Source of the DNA: Trachythela sp. YZ-2020 | Taxonomy: Eukaryota; Cnidaria; Anthozoa; Malacalcyonacea; Clavulariidae | NCBI GenBank assembly: GCA_016169945.1 | Contig: JADLSH010000220.1 | Coordinates: forward strand, 4,451,001-4,515,000 | Length of the DNA: 64,000 nt | Direction: 5' to 3' | In this document: positions 46,601 through 50,475 of the stretch, one piece after another | Numbering within the stretch: position 1 is the first letter of the stretch | How the letters are laid out: every line of letters begins with the position of its first letter | Translations under genes and position numbers: made by a program | Notes under the pieces: generated by a model | What the model was told of the DNA's origin: nothing | Databases searched by the model: none | Seen by the model: the letters and a program-made list of their open reading frames with translations, nothing else

Positions 46601-46702
46601 CTTCTGGTGTTGTGTTTGTTTCTTAATATTCTACCAGTCCTTCTTTGGTTTAAAGAAAGGAAACAAGAACGACAGAACAAACGTAGTGGGGTAAAGCAAT
46701 AG
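9981..46702 (+). CDS. SLC43-family amino-acid transporter (LAT3/LAT4/SLC43A3-like), 11 coding exons
   Basis: Joined exons 9981-10297, 30834-30880, 33739-33815, 34643-34735, 35083-35265, 36144-36363, 36516-36665, 36808-37010, 37601-37674, 45529-45652 and 46589-46702 give 1602 bases: 533 codons and a stop, all in phase with GT-AG introns. The protein is a polytopic major facilitator carrier of the plasma membrane; SLC43 members move large neutral amino acids or purine nucleobases by facilitated diffusion. Family hallmarks are [10 protein letters not shown] after helix 2, [31 protein letters not shown], the long polar loop between helices 6 and 7 (exon 6), [34 protein letters not shown] and NDPFWVNV-like KDPFWVNV. 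Length fits LAT3 (about 560) and SLC43A3 (about 490). Which paralogue it matches best cannot be decided here. Confidence 0.9.
10668..10746. repeat. Hairpin insertion in the second exon-1 unit
   Basis: Arms 'aattatcaaggtc' + 'aggtaagtgttatca' and their inverse 'tgataacacttacc' + 'gaccttgataatt' enclose a short loop. The first unit lacks it and continues directly into the A block. It is a near-perfect palindrome of about 80 bases, MITE-like. Confidence 0.75.
10858..10980 (+). repeat. Partial third copy (A3) of the promoter-like block
   Basis: Matches 1471-1585, including 'ggggtaaaaaccaattat', 'aaaacaagaacggcaaaata' and 'gataaaagtttcaaaagagt', then stops. It follows the second exon-1 unit as A2 follows the first. 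Confidence 0.75.
10981..12185. other. Intron sequence with no gene recognised
   Basis: A+T-rich intron 1 sequence. Frames at 11527-11763 are shadows without recognisable similarity. A few 'ttgacaaa(t/c)' repeats occur at 11835-12095. Confidence 0.4.
12190..13569 (+). pseudogene. Penelope-like element: reverse transcriptase and GIY-YIG endonuclease, decayed
   Basis: Plus-strand fragments in several frames run in order: [20 protein letters not shown] (palm entry), [20 protein letters not shown] (catalytic Asp-Asp), [11 protein letters not shown] and [20 protein letters not shown] (12560-13021 frame). Then come [20 protein letters not shown], a Cys cluster [35 protein letters not shown] (GIY-YIG endonuclease) and the distal zinc motif [19 protein letters not shown] with [16 protein letters not shown]. 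Stops and frameshifts break it throughout. RT plus C-terminal GIY-YIG is the hallmark of Penelope-like retroelements. Its 3' end is split by the P-type transposon at 13578. Confidence 0.85.
13570..13577. repeat. Left 8-bp target site duplication of the P-type transposon
   Basis: CCACACGC, repeated exactly at 19601-19608. An 8-bp duplication is characteristic of P-element superfamily insertions. Confidence 0.9.
13578..13975. repeat. Left terminal inverted arm of the P-type transposon
   Basis: Reverse complement of 19200-19600 with scattered differences, including a short duplication of 'cgaaacattggcaacac' in the left arm (13850-13905) not present on the right. Confidence 0.88.
14151..15090 (-). 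pseudogene. Minus-strand copy of the transposase 3' part in the left arm
   Basis: The minus frame 14591-14151 (146 codons) repeats the C-terminal part of the plus-strand transposase: [35 protein letters not shown] and so on, with few differences. Further upstream, 15086-14808 corresponds to the region around 17880-18060 of the plus copy. That part is much more diverged, and an internal deletion joins it to the segment encoding [11 protein letters not shown]. Divergence is uneven: the outer part is nearly identical, the inner part is not. Confidence 0.8.
16663..18030 (+). pseudogene. Catalytic-core exon of the THAP-P transposase
   Basis: Open from the acceptor 'gatgttttag|ATACAAAAGG' through 455 codons to a TAA at 18028. 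It carries a K/R-rich heptad region, the LMIDEM, CDGPS and LDICHMLK motifs, each with an Asp that can be equated with the acidic residues of the RNase-H-like fold, and a Gln-Trp-Trp region in the insertion domain. The stop follows a frameshift: the next frame continues [20 protein letters not shown] directly. The core itself is otherwise uninterrupted. Confidence 0.87.
18034..18982 (+). pseudogene. C-terminal part of the THAP-P transposase
   Basis: Continues the core after the frameshift and is open to the TAA at 18980-18982. Features include [20 protein letters not shown] (the 'HFELFFG' motif typical of THAP9-like transposases), a Cys/His pair CSVCHEA and [14 protein letters not shown] near the end. 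The ATG at 18107 is internal, not a true start. Confidence 0.85.
19200..19600. repeat. Right terminal inverted arm of the P-type transposon
   Basis: Inverse of 13578-13975. Ends ...CTATTATTAGATCAGTG followed by the target duplication. Confidence 0.9.
19601..19608. repeat. Right 8-bp target site duplication of the P-type transposon
   Basis: CCACACGC, identical to 13570-13577. Confidence 0.9.
19609..19790 (+). pseudogene. PLE 3' end beyond the transposon, with a second fused C-terminal fragment
   Basis: Resumes the PLE as 'ccacgtttcgacc', matching 40269-40282, then the hammerhead-like motif, then the frame [20 protein letters not shown], which is the C-terminal zinc motif of the PLE protein again. 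A C-terminal coding piece after the 3'-end ribozyme motif fits a tandem, truncated PLE copy, as in the pseudo-LTR arrangement known for these elements. Confidence 0.65.
19662..19707 (+). ncRNA. Hammerhead-ribozyme-like motif in PLE (one core change)
   Basis: Stem I CCAC...GTGG, core TTGATGA (consensus CUGAUGA), stem II region, GAAA, short stem III CAG/CUG and the cleavage triplet GTA just before GTGG. The first core base is T where the consensus has C, so activity is doubtful. Same layout as 38641-38681. Confidence 0.55.
20085..20231 (+). CDS. Small ORF behind a TATA-like promoter, function unknown
   Basis: A 48-codon ORF starts at ATG 20085 ([20 protein letters not shown]), highly basic and probably helical, ending EWPNLKNI. 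About 110 bases upstream is TATAAAAG (19977-19984) and then 'ttcagcacac', a plausible core promoter. After the stop a second frame is open at 20258-20449 ([20 protein letters not shown]... to LLKL stop). I do not recognise either; they may be two parts of one broken gene. Confidence 0.35.
   Translation: MESYDKIAARRQRLLEKARRSNKKSNCLLKTVDKELQKAMEWPNLKNI
20450..21200. other. Unassigned sequence left of the Polinton remains
   Basis: A 73-codon minus-strand frame at 20596-20817 has no recognised similarity. The rest is A+T-rich. The left end of the Polinton-like fossil lies somewhere here; no long terminal inverted repeat is visible. Confidence 0.3.
21215..21605 (+). pseudogene. Polinton DNA polymerase B, C-terminal fragments
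   Basis: First [20 protein letters not shown] and FFPLCKQC (21217-21310). An abrupt junction follows to CLNSLWGKF (21307 on), with [13 protein letters not shown], then after a frameshift [11 protein letters not shown] and [10 protein letters not shown]. YxDTDS is motif C of family-B polymerases. Between the two parts several hundred residues expected in the family are missing, so a large internal deletion occurred. Remnant only. Confidence 0.85.
21606..22713. other. Polinton interior without a recognised gene
   Basis: Contains a 29-base tandem pair at 21670-21725 and 'gtaaatat' repeats at 22141-22165. Two overlapping plus-strand frames at 22301-22525 have no recognised similarity. The stretch 22530-22640 has a CCAAT box (22577) and TATA-like 'atataataaata', a plausible old promoter for the next ORF. 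Confidence 0.35.
22714..23191 (+). pseudogene. Polinton-associated accessory ORF, frameshifted
   Basis: Starts [20 protein letters not shown], acidic, then by frameshifts reads [37 protein letters not shown] and [20 protein letters not shown]. The 'RAK.LLK.LK.HP...W...G.....G.PIPGS...DL......R.R....P.G' pattern is one I know from small uncharacterised proteins encoded by Polintons near the structural genes. Function unknown. At least two frameshifts. Confidence 0.6.
23390..23880 (-). pseudogene. Polinton adenovirus-like cysteine protease
   Basis: Read right to left: [20 protein letters not shown] with the catalytic His, then [14 protein letters not shown] with the Asp. After a frameshift near 23625 comes [19 protein letters not shown] with the nucleophile Cys. 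The triad order His-Asp-Cys fits the adenain/Ulp1-like fold that processes virion proteins. Its 5' end runs straight out of the major capsid frame, suggesting a small deletion fused the two. Confidence 0.85.
23890..24753 (-). pseudogene. Polinton major capsid protein (double jelly-roll), frameshifted
   Basis: Three frames in order: 24753-24367 (starting [14 protein letters not shown], with [20 protein letters not shown] and [20 protein letters not shown]), a middle frame through 24370-24160 ([18 protein letters not shown]), and 24126-23890 ([32 protein letters not shown]). These are hallmarks of the capsid protein of Polintons/adintoviruses, often labelled 'F54H12.2-like'. An N-terminal portion and at least two frameshifts are affected, so no functional product is expected. 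Confidence 0.85.
24770..25087 (-). pseudogene. Small glycine-rich virion-type protein of the Polinton, decayed
   Basis: The minus strand contains [20 protein letters not shown] followed by a basic tail ([13 protein letters not shown]). A 'GYGLGG.FR..A..' segment between the capsid genes is typical of a small pVI/pX-like protein seen in Polintons. The start is not intact. Identification rests on the short motif and the position. Confidence 0.45.
25088..25582 (-). pseudogene. Polinton minor capsid (penton-like) protein, frameshifted
   Basis: Starts [20 protein letters not shown] and continues [20 protein letters not shown], then a frame change, and ends with [20 protein letters not shown] and [19 protein letters not shown]. 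'LSG.WEVGL....YPHTW' and 'PV.FE..K....LHF' are hallmarks of the family. It lies directly downstream of the integrase on the same strand. An interior segment is missing or out of frame around 25342-25427. Confidence 0.82.
25595..26590 (-). pseudogene. Polinton integrase (retroviral-type rve core plus chromodomain), decayed
   Basis: Right to left: [20 protein letters not shown] (first catalytic Asp region), [20 protein letters not shown] (catalytic Glu region), VWHTLYDD and [20 protein letters not shown] (SH3-like), then [15 protein letters not shown]...[18 protein letters not shown], a chromodomain. Stops and frameshifts near 26080, 26230 and 26350-26500 break it. The enzyme would insert the element into the genome. 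It overlaps the start of the minor capsid region by only a few bases. Confidence 0.85.
26592..26858 (-). CDS. Small Polinton-associated ORF with N-terminal MGSCCSR
   Basis: 88 codons, intact from ATG to [11 protein letters not shown] resembles an N-myristoylation plus double-cysteine palmitoylation signal, so the product may attach to membranes. The rest is Asn/Lys/His-rich with no recognised domain. It lies 5' of the integrase on the same strand. Being intact in a broken element may be chance because it is short. Confidence 0.45.
   Translation of the reverse strand: MGSCCSRPLNERVKRNKNHNRQKCLIKTGISFGRNDLNVESNLQMDYNNKTIKNYSCIENTHALLSAIDQVDSKNHLHIEKRESSDNE
26860..27492. other. Polinton spacer, minus-strand remnants only
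   Basis: A+T-rich. Around 27180-27420 the minus strand shows short broken frames before 'atggcacacctgtctgaaca', which may be the start of another small ORF; not assignable. Confidence 0.3.
27493..27894 (-). CDS. Polinton-associated ORF with a Cys/His motif ([15 protein letters not shown])
   Basis: 133 codons, intact from ATG to TAA. The motif [20 protein letters not shown] strongly resembles 'CxGCxxDHPSQxxHxC' found in uncharacterised proteins of Polintons in many animals. It probably binds zinc through Cys/His residues; function unknown. Preceded by a region with its own presumable promoter at 27900-27960. Confidence 0.6.
   Translation of the reverse strand: MAKMSVRETFSFTIPVDITNKDEMFLSHRQKLIEENLLQCYAREISSAISKLVVENCNGCIIDHSSQRQHPCLWMESVERLFFYFGDAVAKICEAKVMENFMESLNEIKPAVNGLELLKYTCHDWRTLFLKNS
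28100..28476 (-). pseudogene. Zinc-finger GRF-like protein fragment of the Polinton
   Basis: Minus frame 28476-28276 reads [20 protein letters not shown] then [20 protein letters not shown]. The continuation 28270-28100 holds [10 protein letters not shown]. The Cys pattern and PFFVC ending resemble GRF-type zinc fingers (nucleic-acid binding) of proteins found with Polintons. Both frames are short and disconnected. Confidence 0.5.
28501..30833. other. Distal part of transporter intron 1, no gene recognised
   Basis: Contains the inverted partner (28683-28740) of the repeat at 3474-3560. Frames such as 29448-29651 and 29759-30010 have no recognised similarity. The last 300 bases before the exon-2 acceptor are A+T-rich with a normal pyrimidine tract. 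Confidence 0.4.
30834..30880 (+). CDS. SLC43-like exon 2
   Basis: Acceptor 'ttccgttttcag' then [15 protein letters not shown], donor AAAG|GTATTG. A 47-base exon that completes helix 3. The phases match exon 1 (2) and exon 3 (1). Confidence 0.82.
31288..33035. mobile_element. Foldback element with arms of about 450-550 bases
   Basis: The left arm (31288-31750) is found again inverted at 32440-33035. Shared landmarks are 'tttcatgataaaaatgt', 'tgcttagtcgattttcagat', 'caccagtataatt' and 'aattatcgccaaaagatgta', and the arms differ by indels. The centre (31760-32260) is a tandem array. No coding capacity. It sits within transporter intron 2. Confidence 0.8.
31760..32260. repeat. Tandem array of about 60-70-base units inside the foldback element
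   Basis: Units carry 'tggtgcgc(c/t)agtg(c/t)ttaaag' followed by 'atgattattaactga' with variable spacers; about seven degenerate copies. A poly-G run lies just after at 32279-32295. Confidence 0.75.
33036..33738. other. Intron sequence with a G+C-richer island
   Basis: 33130-33430 is richer in G+C than its surroundings. It contains a short inverted pair ('aagcgtaggcttgc' near 33350 against 'gtgaaagcctacgcc' near 33424). No reading frame supports a gene. Confidence 0.35.
33739..33815 (+). CDS. SLC43-like exon 3
   Basis: Acceptor 'ttatttcttacag', coding [19 protein letters not shown] then LLTNFQ, donor TTTCAG|GTAATG. The ending 'G.T.LLTNFQ' aligns with the '...GGILFLITNLQ' region known in SLC43A3. 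Confidence 0.88.
34643..34735 (+). CDS. SLC43-like exon 4
   Basis: Codes [20 protein letters not shown] followed by [10 protein letters not shown]; donor TTCAAG|GTAAGG. This is the signature helix-5 segment of the family (compare the '[21 protein letters not shown]' type). Confidence 0.9.
34780..35035. repeat. Five-base tandem repeats (GTTGC / GTGCT type)
   Basis: Runs of 'gcgttgcgttgcattgcattg' pass into 'gctgtgctgtgccgtgccgtg'. The 5-base period keeps several frames open and gives false Cys-rich or His/Ser-rich ORFs. It lies in transporter intron 4, ending 48 bases before exon 5. Confidence 0.9.
35083..35265 (+). CDS. SLC43-like exon 5
   Basis: Begins [20 protein letters not shown] after 'tttcttttcag', covers helix 6, ends in the polar loop at GACGAA|GTAAGT. 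It lies between two long simple-repeat tracts. Confidence 0.9.
35355..36005. repeat. Long (TTTG)n and (GTTTGGTT)n tandem repeat
   Basis: Starts as a 4-base TTTG repeat, changes to TTCGG variants at about 35636-35716, and then to a highly regular 8-base unit GGTTGTTT for over 280 bases. The unit holds no stop codon in most frames, so four ORFs of over 200 codons are artefacts. It lies in transporter intron 5. Confidence 0.95.
36144..36363 (+). CDS. SLC43-like exon 6 (large polar loop)
   Basis: Phase-0 acceptor at 'cttttgaag|ATTGCAGATG' keeps the frame; the nearby stronger-looking 'attgcag' would put a stop in frame. The 73 codons are hydrophilic (Glu, Lys, Asn, Gln, Thr), as in the central cytosolic loop of SLC43 carriers. 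Donor GAAG|GTACAA. The acceptor choice is the least certain of the gene. Confidence 0.72.
36516..36665 (+). CDS. SLC43-like exon 7
   Basis: Acceptor 'ctctttcag', coding through [20 protein letters not shown], donor ACAG|GTAAAG. It aligns with the '...LWHYLFIGTLNSLL' segment of helix 7 in vertebrate members. Confidence 0.88.
36808..37010 (+). CDS. SLC43-like exon 8
   Basis: Acceptor 'caatatag', then [20 protein letters not shown] and [12 protein letters not shown], the helix 8-9 loop. Ends GTGCAG|GTAATG. Confidence 0.9.
37096..37240. repeat. SINE core fragment, degraded
   Basis: 'gagggaggataaccagagta' followed by 'cccggagaaaactctc' (37144-37180) matches the SINE core at 6453-6487. Flanks are too decayed to set the ends. 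A poly-G run follows at 37252-37267. Confidence 0.6.
37601..37674 (+). CDS. SLC43-like exon 9
   Basis: Acceptor 'attatttatag', codes [20 protein letters not shown] then FLLHK; donor CACAA|GTAAGT. Matches the 'LQVISRSFLYGSNAAFLTLA' helix of the family and bridges exons 8 and 10 in phase. Confidence 0.87.
37675..38599. other. Intron 9 proximal sequence, nothing recognised
   Basis: A+T-rich, with a short TA-rich microsatellite at 37985-38025. No coding support. Confidence 0.35.
38600..38830 (-). mobile_element. PLE terminal region with a hammerhead motif, minus strand
   Basis: Shares with 40290-40400 (opposite strand) the stretch from 'gatcatgattt.cgaaattcctca' through the ribozyme motif to 'aagcgaaaactatatatata'. 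It also shares 'gaggatactaattccgctcg' with 61511-61540. So it belongs to a family with several copies in this window. Confidence 0.65.
38641..38681 (-). ncRNA. Hammerhead ribozyme motif, type I layout, consensus core
   Basis: On the minus strand: stem I CCAC, core CTGAAGA (fits CUGANGA), stem II TGC/GCA with a short loop, GAAA, stem III CAG/CTG without a real loop, cleavage triplet GTA, then GTGG closing stem I. All conserved core positions are present. Very short stem III is known from hammerheads of Penelope-like elements. Cleavage cannot be shown from sequence. Confidence 0.7.
39580..39690 (-). mobile_element. PLE 3'-end fragment, minus strand
   Basis: The minus strand reads 'ttcaacctgtaaacacaaaa', 'gcagatttcaagta', 'atggaatgtttgaacgtcc' and 'cacccacgtttcgacc', matching 40217-40285 and the two sides of the P-transposon insertion (13550-13577, 19601-19622). 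Confidence 0.65.
39820..40290 (+). pseudogene. Internally deleted PLE copy
   Basis: Carries the RT segment around 'gaaaatcactgcttttcaatg' to 'gcttgtatagagatgacgg' (LVCIEMT/LYRDDG region). It then jumps directly to the GIY-YIG end ('ggaaccacattaaatctctt') and the distal zinc motif ([19 protein letters not shown]). About 700 bases found in the copy at 12190 are missing. Stops in all frames. Its 3' end supplies an uninterrupted version of the P-transposon insertion site at 40246-40282. Confidence 0.75.
40329..40372 (+). ncRNA. Degenerate hammerhead-like motif
   Basis: Same layout as 38641-38681 (stem I CAC/GTG, stem III CAG/CTG, GTA). The core is TTGAAGA instead of CTGAAGA and GGAA instead of GAAA, so it is probably inactive. 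Confidence 0.5.
40405..40463. repeat. Direct repeat, second copy at 40956-41015
   Basis: 'tacgtgtaggtttaggtcta' through 'gaaacgcaaagagtgctcgac' to 'aacatatagttaga' is repeated almost exactly 550 bases downstream. Together they may be the target duplication or terminal repeats of the segment between. Confidence 0.75.
40848..40947. repeat. 100-base hairpin (MITE-like)
   Basis: 'atatacaaacc', 'ctttatcagat' and 'taaaacactcg' are mirrored as 'cgatgtttta', 'atctgataaag' and 'ggtttgtatat' around 'gctgcgc'. No coding. Confidence 0.75.
40956..41015. repeat. Second copy of the direct repeat from 40405-40463
   Basis: See the first copy; nearly identical over about 59 bases. Confidence 0.75.
41040..41110 (-). 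repeat. tRNA-derived SINE head fragment
   Basis: The minus strand reads 'gaccgtgtagctcagtaggt' + 'agagcgtcgagcggcatgaa', the 5' half of a tRNA with a good A box (TAGCTCAGTAGG). It then joins 'acagcctgttgcagacaag', a variant of the PLE 'gaaacaggctg' sequence. The tRNA 3' half is absent, so it is not a tRNA gene. Confidence 0.6.
41625..44290 (+). pseudogene. 5'-truncated CR1/Jockey-like LINE reverse transcriptase, interrupted
   Basis: Plus-strand fragments: [49 protein letters not shown] (stops at 42180), then after the insertion [40 protein letters not shown], then YADDTVLY (catalytic box near 43505), and the thumb region [20 protein letters not shown]. Several frameshifts. The reading resumes at about 43059 after a second LINE on the opposite strand. 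The endonuclease part is absent. Confidence 0.85.
42181..43058 (-). pseudogene. Second CR1/L2-like LINE, 3' part, inserted in the first
   Basis: A minus frame runs from about 43045 to 42397: [20 protein letters not shown], then [40 protein letters not shown] and [20 protein letters not shown]. This is the post-palm region of a CR1/L2-type RT. It is 5'-truncated at the right and ends at the left in (GATA)n at 42182-42200, a tandem 3' tail typical of such LINEs. It cleanly splits the plus-strand LINE between LPTL and SKILERT-type codons. Confidence 0.85.
44291..45528. other. Intron 9 distal sequence, nothing firmly recognised
   Basis: Short open stretches on both strands at 44359-44760, e.g. 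minus [20 protein letters not shown] and plus [20 protein letters not shown], suggest a decayed coding repeat I cannot name. A short (TG)n run lies at 45236-45251. Confidence 0.3.
45529..45652 (+). CDS. SLC43-like exon 10
   Basis: Codes [20 protein letters not shown] and, further on, [10 protein letters not shown]; donor TTTTGG|GTAAGG. 'FP.SHFGKL.G' is a strong family motif. The 7.9-kb intron before it holds PLE, SINE and LINE debris. Confidence 0.92.
45765..46195. repeat. Minisatellite of 'cgccttaaatcacctta' units
   Basis: About twenty imperfect copies of an 18-20-base unit in which 'cgccttaa' and 'tcaccttaa' alternate. In transporter intron 10. Confidence 0.9.
46589..46702 (+). CDS. SLC43-like exon 11 (stop exon)
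   Basis: Begins [20 protein letters not shown] (last helix) and ends in a basic cytosolic tail before TAG. The nearest poly(A)-like signal seen is ATTAAA at 46991, about 290 bases downstream, next to the start of a LINE. Confidence 0.9.
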   Translation: MNVSLLVLCLFLNILPVLLWFKERKQERQNKRSGVKQ

Positions 46703-46999
46703 TAGCCTACTATACATGTAAAACCTCCAAAAAAAATTTCAAAATCGTTTTCGCTCTTTCATAACCTTTAAATGAGAAGGAAAGGCACTCTATCAACACT
46801 CGCGCATTGGGTATGAGTAATTCCCTCAAACAAGAAAGTTTGGCTACCTCTGTTATGGTAGTTTTTCAGTCTAAAATTGGTTCCAAAATCTCACCCCATC
46901 AAAATGAGTGCCTTGAAATTTACTAATGACAATTTAGGAATTTGGCTCCCATACTGTTAACACTTAGGGTCTTAGGACAATACGACTTGCATTAAATTT

Positions 47000-49900
47000 C
47001 TTCCTCTAAAACTCGTTGATGTTTCTCCTCGTCAAAACACTCAGTCAATCAAATGGGCAAACATTCATCAACAGAACTCCATATCCAAAACTAAGGGGTT
47101 TCAAAATTGGCCATCTTAACATCGCTAGTTTAGTCAAACACATTGAAGAACTAAGAATTTTCTTGCATGATCAATCCTTTGATGTAATTAGTATCAACGA
47201 AACGAGGGTTGATAACTCAGTAAGAAATAACGAGGTTAAAATATCAGGTTATGACTTAGTAAGAAAAGACAGGAATAGAAACGGTGGAGGCGTTGCTTTT
47301 TACGTACGTAACACTATCTCATTCACCGAACGAGACGAACTCGTGCATAGAAACTTGGAAGCTATAAGTCTGGAGATAAATAACCTAAAAGCAAACCTTT
47401 ACCAATTTCAATCTGGTACCGACCACCTAACGCTAACATCGACTTACTTGCCACATTTGACAACTTTTTACAAAAATTAGATGATGAAAGAAAATAAGTA
47501 ATAATAACCGGAGACCTTAATTGTAACCTTCTTGCTACACAGAGCAATGCACACACGCCAAACTAAAAGATCTAATAGATGTATACCAACTACGGCAACA
47601 TATTAACATACCAACTAGAATATCATGTACTATAGTACTCTGGAGTCGTACACTTAGGGATAAGTGACCACAGTTTAGTTTACATATGCAGAAAAATTGG
47701 CATCCCAAAACAGAAACCAAAGATAGTCGAAACAAAGCAATTTAAACATTTCAACACAACTCAATTTCAACAAGATTTAAGAGAAGCGTTCAGCATTCCA
47801 TATTGCGAAACCGACCCTAATAAAGCGTGGAATGACTGGAAAGAGACTTTTCTTGAAATTGCGAACTTTCACGCACCAGTTAGACAAAGAAAAGTCAAAA
47901 GTGAGTACAAGCCATGGTATATAATGATATAAAAACCAAGATTTATCGTAGAGATTATCTAAAAAAGAAAGCTGTCAGTTTGAATTCGACAGCTTTCCAC
48001 GAGTCCTACAAACAATGTAAAAATCAAGTAAACAGACTAGTCAAAGAAGCCAAGGCAAACTATTACAAAACCAAATTAGAAAATAGCAAAAATAGCAAGG
48101 AAAGCTGGAAAACCATAAACGAAATTCTCAACAAGCAATCAAAATGCGCAATAACACAGTAACCAGTGACAAAAATATCTCAAACGAATTTAATAACTAT
48201 TTTTCTACCTTAGGCCCAGAATTGGCAACAAATATTACTCCCAACGCTTTAGATCCACTCCACTTTATAACTCCCGGTACCAAAGTATTTAATTTTGAAA
48301 GTATCACACCAGCAAAATAGAAGCTATTACTAAAGAGGGTTAAATCAGACAAATCACCAGGCCTTGACAAAATATCAAACAAATTACTAAAAGCCGCAGG
48401 AAACACAATTATCAATTCACTAGTGTACGTTTTTAACTTATCTTTAAGTACTGGAATATCTCCAGATGAAATGAAGATTGCAAAGGTCATTCCCATATAC
48501 AAATCGGGAGGAGAATAACTACATGCCCATATTTGTTTTATCTGCAGTCGCAAAATACTCGAAAAATCATTTTATGACCAAATAACTAACTTTTTAGTGG
48601 AAACAAATACATTTGTGCCACATCAGTCAGGCTTTCGAACTTGGCACTCAACAGAAACTTCCCTATTACATAATATAAATCAATGCCTTGTCAACATCGA
48701 TAAAGGACTTATCAATGGTATACTATTTCTTGATCTAAAAAAAGCCTTTGACACAGTCAACCATGAAATACTTATCGCCAAATTAGAGCGTTACGGAATC
48801 CGTGGAATAGCCTTACAATGGTTCAAATCTTATCTTTTCGAATATGTAAAATCAGTCATTCCTAATCAAATGTGGAAATTTCTACATGCGGTGTCCCCCA
48901 AGGATCAAATCTTGATCCACTGCTTTTTCTAATTTGCATAAACGATTTGCCAAACTGTTTAGAAAAGACATCGGCATCAATGTTCGCTGATGACACGAAC
49001 ATATCATGTGAAGGAAATTCATCAGTAGAAATTGAGGGGGAAATAAACACGGAACTTGACAACATTCAAAACTGGCTAACTTCCAATAAACTTACACTAA
49101 ACAAAAACAAAACAGGATCATTGGATCCCGACAAAGACTGAGAGAGATACCAGTTGACCCACTTGTGGCCATTGGGGATCACATGATAAATAGAGGGTCG
49201 GATAAAAAGACTCTAGGGGTAATTTTTGACGAACAGCTTAGATGGCAAGAACATGTGGACACTCAATGCAAGAAAATATCAAAATGTGTTGCCCTTTTAA
49301 GGAGAGCAAAACAATTTGTAACACAAGACGCACTATTGACAATGTACAATTCACTTGTTCTTCCACAGTTTACCTACTGTTCCACTGTTTGGCATGACGG
49401 CAACGTTACTAATATGAACAAATTATACAAACTACAATAGAGAGCCGCTCGCGTAATAACAGGGGCAAACTACGAAAGTAGATCGTCGGAAATTTTTGAG
49501 CACTTGAAATGGGAACCAATTGAAACCACATTTAAAAAGCGAGAACATGTAATGGCGTTCAAAGCACTACAAAAAGCAACGCCTAATTATTTATCCGAAT
49601 TATTCACCTTTCGTCACAATGATAGGTACAAGCTATAAGAAACAATGATCGCATGCTCCACTTAGATCAACCTAAGACTAACTTCTTGAAACGTAGTTTT
49701 TCATATCGAGGAACCGTGTCCTAGAATAGCCTACCCGATGAACCAGTTAATGAATACGAGAGCCTCTCTATAGACTCGTTTAAAAATTGTCTAAATAATC
49801 ACTATCATAGTATAGGTAATAGTATGGTTTCGAGTGCAGTTTGGAAAAAAACATGCACGAGTGAGTTTTTCAAAGACGATCAAAATTGCACGAGTCCGAA

Positions 49901-50475
49901 GGACGAGTGCAATTTGACGTCTTTGAAAACTCACGAGTGTTTGTTTTTCCAAATTGCACGAGAAACCATACTACTACTTATTAATAATATACATGAAAAA
50001 ATTACACGCTTTGATAACACTTGTGCACTCACCTACACCGTTTAAGCATTGTTTTCGTTGACTTAAATTGTTGTATTTACGTACGATTTTCCATTGAAAG
50101 TGTAGAAAAAGGGGAAAATTTACATTGCTAATATCCGCCGCCATGTTGATTTTTCTTGCCTCGTTTCCAGGCTCTGATCTTGTTTTGTTAATTTGCACTG
50201 CTGTAATTGCACACAAGTGCAATTTCAAAAATAATTGCACTGCTCTTAGCCAATCAGAATTGAGTAATTTTTTCATGAATTTTATTAAGTACGAAACACT
50301 ATATTCTCATTTTTATTATTGATCTACTTTTAATATTTGTAAATACTTAACTACCTTAAAAATTTATGTATATAGTTTTATAAATAATGTAAATCACACG
50401 GCCCTTTGAAAACCGGGCAACTGAAAGGCCACCGTGTGCTTAAGGAAGTTTAACTAATAAAAAATAATAATGTTT
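47000..50475 (+). pseudogene. Near full-length CR1/L2-like LINE with endonuclease and RT, decayed
   Basis: The APE-type endonuclease comes first (47016-47480: KIGHLNIASLVKHIEELRIF, ISINETRVD, RNGGGVAFYVRN), then ITGDLNCN in another frame. RT follows: [94 protein letters not shown] (catalytic), and FVTQDALLTMYNSLVLPQFT. The 3' end has 'cacggccctttgaaaaccgg' + 'gcaactgaaaggcca' and a short A/T tail at about 50455-50472. Many stops. It starts about 300 bases after the transporter stop codon. Confidence 0.88.
49821..49972. repeat. Hairpin MITE inside the LINE 3' end
   Basis: 'agtatggtttcgagtgcagt' at the left mirrors 'aattgcacgagaaaccatact' at the right. Inner arms 'gagtttttcaaagacg' / 'cgtctttgaaaactc' and 'ttgcacgagtcc' / 'ggacgagtgcaa' continue the palindrome. 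It interrupts the LINE between its RT and 3' UTR. Confidence 0.78.
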